Source of the DNA: Sediminibacterium sp.
Lineage (GTDB): Bacteria > Bacteroidota > Bacteroidia > Chitinophagales > Chitinophagaceae
Length of the DNA: 20,727 nt
Direction of reading: 5' to 3'
NCBI GenBank assembly: GCA_030158535.1
Contig: JAOASV010000322.1
Coordinates: forward strand, 1 to 20,727
In this document: piece by piece, positions 15,881 to 20,727 of the stretch
Layout of the letters: the number at the start of each line of letters is the position of its first letter
Position numbering within the stretch: position 1 is the first letter of the stretch
Notes under the pieces: model-generated
What the model saw: the letters and a program-made list of their open reading frames with translations, nothing else
Databases searched by the model: none
Told to the model about the DNA's origin: nothing
Made by a program: the position numbers and the translations under genes

Positions 15881-18043
15881 CTACTGTGCGCGGTATGTTT
15901 TTAAAAGCATGAGTCCTATATTTTTATAGGGAGGTATATAGTCTTGAAAACCTGTTTTAGCTGCACCTTTTAGTTGCACATTCATTTGTTTCCAAACCAC
16001 ACGCCAAACAATATCTTGTCCTTTTTCAATCGTCTCCGCTATTTGGCTTAAAAGCGCAGCGTTAATAACGCCTTTGCCTATTTGCTTACTCGCAATTACC
16101 TGCGTTTCAGGAGCGCGCTTTAGTACCGCTGCTAATTTTTGATAACCGCCACAACTCCCTAGTAGCACAAGTTTGGCGCTACTGTCAATGCTAGCGACGG
16201 TATGGTTTGCGTAATAGCTATGGCCTCGATGTACAATAATACTAGGCGTTATTTGCTTCTCTGATAAATAAGCCGTTAAACTATCCTGGGCTTTTAGATC
16301 AAGTTCTTCTTTTTCATCGAGCGGCGCATTTGCATAAATACTTATTCGGCCATTTGTGCTACTCACTTCCGTAAAATATTTTTGTTTGGTTGTCTTCCAG
16401 CCAACCTTGTTAAAACTATTTATAAAGGCATTAAAAATTTGTGCGCCATCTTTATCCCCATAAAAATATTGTCTGATAACTACTTTTTGTTGGTTGTTTT
16501 TTAATGTGTTAATCGAAAGAGCACCAACATTATTGAGCAGGGTATGCGTCGTATTATTTTTTCTATTGTCTTCTACAAAAGCTGTGCACAATTCATCTAA
16601 TAAAGCATAGAGACTGCTACTTTTATTTTTTCTAATTTCTGTAAGTAATAAATTTTGCATGCTTGTATCTGTGATACTAGAAAAAGCATCTGCAACATCT
16701 ACGGCGTCTTCTAATGTAGGCGCCTTGTCTAAATCACGCACAAAACTGCGCATATAATAACCACTTGTGTCTTGTGGCATATGGGATAAAAAATTTTGAA
16801 GCGTATTGTAATTCGCTGCTACTGCAATAAATTTTTTAAAAAAATCTTGATGCACCATGGTAAGTAAATCACTTGTAGTTTTGGTCCCAAGCTTTTGAAT
16901 GATGAGTGGGTATATGCCTGATACAAAACTAGAAGTATAGAGTTCGTCGGCACCAAGTACTGCTATATAATAGAGTTCTTGAGGGGTTAAATTGGCTAGT
17001 TTTTTGAACCGAATACTGGCTATTTCGGTTTGGTGTAAACCATTGATATCATTAACATACAGATCCATTACAAGACTTTTAAGTTTCGATAAAAGAGCTG
17101 CTTCTGCCACGAGTTTGTCACCCATTTTTATTCTTTCCACTTGTTGGGTTCTGGTATGTACTAGAAGTCTAAAATAATTTTCGGACTGGTCCTCAGGAAT
17201 AAGCGGCGTGATGGTATCGATACTTATTTTACCGGTATAGAGCGCGTCTAAGAACGGAAAATAATAACGCCCCGTTTTCATAAATGCAAGCCTGCCAATC
17301 CATTTAACGAGTGGATGATTAATTGACTGTATTTTTTTTCCAAGGGCACTTGGTGCTGCCGCATAATTGTATACCATTTCTGCATTTTTAAATGCAGCAG
17401 CGATTAGTATACTGTCGGCGTATCTATTATTAGAAATTTGCAAACCTTGCTTATCTAAAATTTGTAATACTTGCCCCGGATTGTTCTGACAGTTTTTTAA
17501 CACGATGAAGTCTCTAGAAGCGCCGTACCCTATATTATCAGTAAAGCTTTGGGTCGCTAGTAAAATACTTCCTACGCTTACATTTTCATTTTCTATAACA
17601 GCGCTCATATTAAGCCCTTTTGCGCTTGTATGCATAGCTGCGGTAAATGCATGAATGCATGTTGCAACTTCTTCGGGTTTTATTTTATTGAGTTTTAGCC
17701 CTAACTGAATTTCAGATAATAAATTATTGAAGCCGCGAAGCCACTTAAATTTTTCATTGTCAGATAACGCCAAATTTGATTCAATCCATTTTCTATTTTC
17801 AAAAACCGCAGCTTGTATACTATCTCTTAGTGGTAAATTTTGGACAATAGAAGGATAACCGATGAGTGCTTTTTCATTTTCAATGATATAATCGTGACTC
17901 AACCCCCTCATGGCAGGAATGGTGGGCATTTGATGATCCTTTTTAGTGGATTGAGCAGCTAGGGTCATTGTGCATAGGACCGCCCATAGCACTATGGTTA
18001 TTGGGAGGTAAACCGCATTTAATATGTTGCCCTTGTTTTTCAT
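15881..18043 (-). CDS. Exported protein of unknown function with clan-CD/CHAT-like C-terminal motif
   Basis: This 720-residue protein has a clear signal peptide (hydrophobic residues about 11-28, ending TLAAQS), so it is periplasmic or secreted. Residues about 45-560 look largely helical and match no family I can name. The C-terminal part shows a pattern like clan-CD cysteine peptidases: a hydrophobic strand ending in His (PSIIVHRGHSYY, 600-611, candidate His608 or His605), then about 20 residues later a second strand ending in Ser-Cys-Gly (LVLLGSCGGY, 625-634, candidate Cys631). A segment resembling the part after the Cys in CHAT/caspase-like proteins follows (ETQVIASKQIGKGVINAALL, 646-665, then a helix to about 678). 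The order and spacing fit a His/Cys dyad but the peptidase call is inference. It is divergent from a two-component system and shares a 148-base control region with it. A -7-like TATTTTTA lies on the minus strand at 18062-18055. Confidence 0.75.
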   Translation of the reverse strand: MKNKGNILNAVYLPITIVLWAVLCTMTLAAQSTKKDHQMPTIPAMRGLSHDYIIENEKALIGYPSIVQNLPLRDSIQAAVFENRKWIESNLALSDNEKFKWLRGFNNLLSEIQLGLKLNKIKPEEVATCIHAFTAAMHTSAKGLNMSAVIENENVSVGSILLATQSFTDNIGYGASRDFIVLKNCQNNPGQVLQILDKQGLQISNNRYADSILIAAAFKNAEMVYNYAAAPSALGKKIQSINHPLVKWIGRLAFMKTGRYYFPFLDALYTGKISIDTITPLIPEDQSENYFRLLVHTRTQQVERIKMGDKLVAEAALLSKLKSLVMDLYVNDINGLHQTEIASIRFKKLANLTPQELYYIAVLGADELYTSSFVSGIYPLIIQKLGTKTTSDLLTMVHQDFFKKFIAVAANYNTLQNFLSHMPQDTSGYYMRSFVRDLDKAPTLEDAVDVADAFSSITDTSMQNLLLTEIRKNKSSSLYALLDELCTAFVEDNRKNNTTHTLLNNVGALSINTLKNNQQKVVIRQYFYGDKDGAQIFNAFINSFNKVGWKTTKQKYFTEVSSTNGRISIYANAPLDEKEELDLKAQDSLTAYLSEKQITPSIIVHRGHSYYANHTVASIDSSAKLVLLGSCGGYQKLAAVLKRAPETQVIASKQIGKGVINAALLSQIAETIEKGQDIVWRVVWKQMNVQLKGAAKTGFQDYIPPYKNIGLMLLKTYRAQ

Positions 18044-18094
18044 GTGAAATCTTGTAAAAATACAACCTTATAAACCAGTTAGGGCCTTATTTTG

Positions 18095-18116
18095 TTAAAA
18101 GCCCCTTAAAAGCCTT
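18095..18116 (+). promoter_or_regulatory. 11-base-period tandem repeat, candidate OmpR/PhoB-type box
   Basis: TTAAAAGCC occurs at 18095-18103 and again at 18106-18114, giving two 11-base units (TTAAAAGCCCC and TTAAAAGCCTT). OmpR/PhoB-type regulators characteristically bind head-to-tail half-sites with an 11-base period, and such a regulator gene begins 76 bases downstream. The repeat lies about 50 bases upstream of the regulator's -7 element and about 50 bases from the start codon of the divergent exported protein, so it could act on either. An imperfect dyad, AGGGCCTT (18081-18088) with AAGCCCCT (18099-18106), overlaps it. Confidence 0.4.
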
Positions 18117-18164
18117 AACAATTACATAATATTCCTAAAAGATGGCTTTACCAATCTTTAAAAT

Positions 18165-18172
18165 TAAATTTG
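18165..18172 (+). promoter_or_regulatory. Bacteroidota -7 element for the response regulator operon
   Basis: TAAATTTG is an exact TAnnTTTG match. It ends 19 bases before the ATG at 18192, giving a leader of roughly 12-15 bases. A TTTA at 18147-18150 is the only hint of a -33 element and is poorly spaced, which would fit a promoter that needs an activator. Confidence 0.5.
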
Positions 18173-18191
18173 TGTAAACTACCTATCAATT

Positions 18192-18878
18192 ATGGCTGCC
18201 GCCCCTATAAAAAAAATATTGATTGCCGACGACGAACCTGATATTTTAGAAATAGTGGGCTACAATTTACAAAAAGAAGGCTATGAGGTTCACACTGCAA
18301 AAAATGGCGATGAAGCCGTAGATCTTGCAAAAAAAATAAAACCAGATTTACTGATACTCGATATTATGATGCCTAAAAAAACGGGCATCCAAGTTTGTGA
18401 AATTTTGCGCGCGCAAACAGAATTTAAAGAAACGCTCATTATTTTTTTAACAGCGATGAGCGACGAAGCTTCACAAATAACGGGGCTAGAAATTGGCGCA
18501 GATGATTATGTCAATAAGCCCATTTCTCCCAAAGTACTCGTAAGTCGTGTGAATGCACTCTTTAGAAGGGTTTCAACTAAAGAAGCTTCTTCTGTGATGC
18601 AGTTTGGTTCGGTGCAAATAGACAGCATCAAATTTATGGTAACCATTGCTGGCGATGAAAAGGTACTCGCTAAAAAAGAGTTTGAACTTTTACACTTACT
18701 CGCTTCTAGGCCTGGCCGCGTTTTTTTACGTAACGAAATACTCTCACAAATTTGGGGTAACGAAGTGATTGTGGGCGACCGAACCATCGATGTACATATC
18801 CGAAAAATTCGTCAAAAATTAGGGATCGACTGTATTACCACTGTTAAAGGGGTGGGATATAAGTTTGATTTACCTTAA
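18192..18878 (+). CDS. OmpR/PhoB-type response regulator transcription factor
   Basis: This is a 228-residue cytoplasmic DNA-binding response regulator. The receiver domain (about 7-122) has the acidic pair Asp13-Asp14, the phosphoacceptor Asp57 in LLILDIMMP, Thr87 in FLTA, and Lys109 in VNKPIS. The C-terminal winged helix (about 135-227) has the family's hallmarks: LAKKEFELLHLLASRPGRVF (159-178), the recognition region VGDRTIDVHIRKIRQKLG (194-211) and the wing TTVKGVGYKFD. All phosphotransfer residues are intact. It is followed after 8 bases by a histidine kinase, its likely partner. The DNA-binding class predicts tandem 11-base sites, and one such repeat occurs upstream. Its regulon is unknown, but the divergent exported protein is an obvious candidate. 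PhoB-like specificity is not shown. Confidence 0.96.
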   Translation: MAAAPIKKILIADDEPDILEIVGYNLQKEGYEVHTAKNGDEAVDLAKKIKPDLLILDIMMPKKTGIQVCEILRAQTEFKETLIIFLTAMSDEASQITGLEIGADDYVNKPISPKVLVSRVNALFRRVSTKEASSVMQFGSVQIDSIKFMVTIAGDEKVLAKKEFELLHLLASRPGRVFLRNEILSQIWGNEVIVGDRTIDVHIRKIRQKLGIDCITTVKGVGYKFDLP

Positions 18879-18886
18879 TTTGCAGC

Positions 18887-19924
18887 ATGAAAAACCTTTC
18901 CATTCAGCAACTGGCAGCCTTCGCGGCAGCAATTATAGCGCTTGGTTTTTCTAGCACTATTGGCTTCATTTACCATAGTTGGTATCATTTTGGGGTTACT
19001 TTTTTAATCACGGGCATCGCATCTTATTTACTGATCCGTTATATTTTTGAAATTTTCGTAAACCGAAAAATCAAACTTATTTACAAGCTCATATACCAAA
19101 CAAAAGCAACGAAAAGAGAAGAAACCTATTTCAAGTATATTTTACCAAAAAAAGAACTAGATGAAGTAGGGGAAGAAGTGGTTCAGTGGGCTGAGCAGCG
19201 TAGTGCCGAGATTGAGCAACTTAAAACCAACGAAAACTACCGCAAAGAATTTTTACAAAACCTATCTCACGAAATTAAAACACCCATTTTTGCAATTCAA
19301 GGGTATGTAGACACTTTATTAGACGGCGCACTAGAAAGTCCGGAAACAGCTGTTCGCTTTTTAAAAAATGCGTCTAAAAATGTGGACCGGATGGTAAATC
19401 TGGTAAAAGATCTCGACGAAATTGCAAAGCTTGAAATGGGCGAACAGCCGCTCAATAAGTCTACTTTTTTTATACAAGATATCATCAAAGAAGTGTTTGA
19501 TGCTTTGTCTATTAAGGCGGCCAAACAAAATATTAGCTGCAGTTTCAAAAAAGGATCTGAGGGTCAAACATTGGTGTTTGCTGACAAAGAAAAAGTACGT
19601 CAGGTGCTCAATAATCTAGTGGTAAATGCATCTAAATACGGAAAGCAAGACGGATCTATTGTAGCCAGTGTTTACAAAACCGATGAAGACCATGTGCTCA
19701 TTGAAATTAGCGACGATGGTATTGGTATCTCTGAAGAACATTTACCCCGCATTTTTGAACGTTTTTACAGAACCGATAAAGGACGCAGTAGAGACGCTGG
19801 TGGCGCCGGTATTGGGCTTGCGATATGTAAGCATATTGTTGAAGCGCATGGTCAAACCATCCATGTGCGCAGTAAATTGGATATTGGAACTACGATTGGT
19901 TTTACGCTCGCCACAAACGCATAA
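18887..19924 (+). CDS. Sensor histidine kinase, compact PhoR-like architecture
   Basis: This 345-residue inner-membrane kinase has two transmembrane helices (about 8-29 and 36-55) joined by only a few residues, so there is no periplasmic sensor domain. A linker of about 60 residues, with no recognisable PAS or HAMP domain, leads to the DHp domain, with His128 in NLSHEIKTPIFAIQGY. The ATPase domain has the N box LNNLVVNASKYG (241-252), G1 DDGIG (276-280), the F box RIFERFYR (288-295) and G2 GGAGIGLAICK (305-315). It starts 8 bases after the response regulator stop and is almost surely its partner. AATTTGCAG just before its ATG resembles a weak internal promoter element. The signal is unknown; membrane state or a partner protein is more likely than a periplasmic ligand, by inference from the missing sensor domain. 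Confidence 0.95.
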   Translation: MKNLSIQQLAAFAAAIIALGFSSTIGFIYHSWYHFGVTFLITGIASYLLIRYIFEIFVNRKIKLIYKLIYQTKATKREETYFKYILPKKELDEVGEEVVQWAEQRSAEIEQLKTNENYRKEFLQNLSHEIKTPIFAIQGYVDTLLDGALESPETAVRFLKNASKNVDRMVNLVKDLDEIAKLEMGEQPLNKSTFFIQDIIKEVFDALSIKAAKQNISCSFKKGSEGQTLVFADKEKVRQVLNNLVVNASKYGKQDGSIVASVYKTDEDHVLIEISDDGIGISEEHLPRIFERFYRTDKGRSRDAGGAGIGLAICKHIVEAHGQTIHVRSKLDIGTTIGFTLATNA

Positions 19925-19948
19925 TTCTTTTTCTATATTCCCAATCTC

Positions 19949-19962
19949 TACCTAATTTGCAG
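19949..19962 (+). promoter_or_regulatory. Candidate promoter element upstream of galE
   Basis: TACCTAATTTGCAG lies 18 bases before the galE ATG. It contains TAATTTG, one base short of the TAnnTTTG spacing, and is nearly identical to TACCTTAATTTGCAG at 18871-18885 before the kinase gene. No good -33 TTG was seen. This is a weak candidate. Confidence 0.25.
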
Positions 19963-19980
19963 GCTTAATACGCATTTCAA

Positions 19981-20727
19981 ATGGCAAAAATATTAGTAAC
20001 AGGCGGTTGTGGTTATATAGGTTCACATACCATTGTTGATTTATTGGCAAATGGTTTTGATGTTATCTCTATAGACAACTTTTCTAGGTCTTCTAATTAT
20101 GCGTTAGCAGCCATCGAAAAAATTACAGGCAAGCGTATAAAAAATTACGAGGTAGATTTAAAAAACTTTGATGATACATTAGCCGTTTTTCAGGAAAACC
20201 CGGACATCGCTGGTATCATTCACTTTGCGGCGTATAAAGCTGTTGGCGAATCGGTGCAGGAGCCTTTGTTTTATTATGAAAACAATATTGGATCGCTCGT
20301 AAACATTTTGAAGTGTGTGCAGGAATTTGATATTCCTCATTTTGTATTTTCATCTTCATGCACGGTGTATGGCAATCCGGATGCATCACCAGTAACTGAA
20401 AACTCAGAAGTTAAAAAAGCAGAATCGCCTTATGGTGCTACCAAGCAAATGGGCGAAGAAATACTACAAAACATCGCAGCAGCTGGCGGCGCAAATGTTA
20501 TACTACTTCGTTATTTTAATCCAGTAGGTGCGCACCCGTCTGCACTAATTGGTGAACTACCCATTGGCAGACCACAAAATTTAGTACCTGCTATTACACA
20601 AACTGCCATTGGCAAACTGCCTACAATGATGGTGTATGGTAATGATTATCCAACCCGTGATGGTAGTTGTATTAGAGACTATATACATGTTTGTGATTTG
20701 GCCAATGCGCATACACTGTCGCTTCAA
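19981..20727 (+). CDS. galE: UDP-glucose 4-epimerase, N-terminal part (3' end outside window)
   Basis: GalE interconverts UDP-glucose and UDP-galactose in the cytoplasm, serving the Leloir pathway and sugar-nucleotide supply for polysaccharides. The frame is open to the window edge, showing 249 of an expected 340 or so residues. It is an extended short-chain dehydrogenase/reductase: the NAD-binding glycine motif TGGCGYIGSH (7-16), Asp32 in SIDNFSRSS for the adenosine ribose, HFAAYKAVGES (81-91), the catalytic Ser region FSSSCTVYG (123-131), and the YxxxK pair Tyr151/Lys155 in SPYGATK. RYFNPVGAHPS (177-187) and DYPTRDGSCIRDYIHVCDLA (222-241) are GalE-specific signatures. The ATG at 19981 gives the normal N terminus (MAKILVTGG). 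It lies 56 bases after the kinase gene and may have its own promoter. Confidence 0.96.
   Translation, partial: MAKILVTGGCGYIGSHTIVDLLANGFDVISIDNFSRSSNYALAAIEKITGKRIKNYEVDLKNFDDTLAVFQENPDIAGIIHFAAYKAVGESVQEPLFYYENNIGSLVNILKCVQEFDIPHFVFSSSCTVYGNPDASPVTENSEVKKAESPYGATKQMGEEILQNIAAAGGANVILLRYFNPVGAHPSALIGELPIGRPQNLVPAITQTAIGKLPTMMVYGNDYPTRDGSCIRDYIHVCDLANAHTLSLQ

Noticed and set aside
1..20727. Search for mobile elements, CRISPR arrays, phage genes, tRNA or rRNA
   Set aside because: No transposase or integrase coding, no regularly spaced repeats, and no cloverleaf-like or rRNA-like segments were seen; intergenic gaps are too short to hide them.

Overview
The window is chromosomal DNA from a member of the Bacteroidota, most likely a chitinophagalean or sphingobacterial relative. 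I infer this from the low G+C content by eye, the weak or absent Shine-Dalgarno sequences, the TAnnTTTG-type -7 promoter elements, and the gene content: a GldA-type ABC ATPase, a DUF1800/DUF1501 pair, a Bacteroidota-style FtsB/DivIC protein after eno, and a very large TolB-like/outer-membrane barrel fusion. Genus cannot be fixed from the sequence alone. Genes are tightly packed and no intergenic stretch exceeds about 155 bases. I see no rRNA, tRNA, CRISPR array, insertion sequence or phage gene.

Layout. (1) 1-4635, plus strand: the 3' part of an OPT-family oligopeptide transporter, then a DUF1800 protein and a Tat-type DUF1501 protein 4 bases apart. (2) 4630-8475: acetyl-CoA synthetase (acs) on the minus strand, divergent from an MHS-type major facilitator transporter and a 71-residue two-helix membrane protein. 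The 154-base divergent region is centred on a perfect 8+8 inverted repeat, so this looks like a carboxylate uptake and activation unit. (3) 8538-11840, plus strand: a short GldA-like ABC ATPase with its own near-leaderless promoter, then enolase, an FtsB/DivIC-type division protein, an unrecognised 75-residue protein and endonuclease III, closely spaced. (4) 11823-15872: a 1117-residue secreted protein on the minus strand (degenerate peptidase-MA-like region, TolB-like propeller, outer-membrane barrel), divergent from a glyoxalase-II-like metallo-hydrolase. (5) 15881-19924: a 720-residue exported protein on the minus strand with a possible clan-CD cysteine-peptidase-like dyad near its C terminus, divergent from an OmpR/PhoB-type response regulator and its histidine kinase. 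Their 148-base shared region carries an 11-base-period tandem repeat of the kind OmpR/PhoB regulators bind. (6) 19981 to the end: the first 249 codons of galE.

Most genes are conserved housekeeping or envelope functions. The points that most deserve follow-up are the exported clan-CD-like protein beside the two-component system, the acs/MFS/small-membrane-protein unit with its operator-like dyad, and the pseudo-peptidase/propeller/barrel fusion. Three convergent gene pairs (gaps of -6, -18 and +8 bases) leave no room for intergenic terminators.
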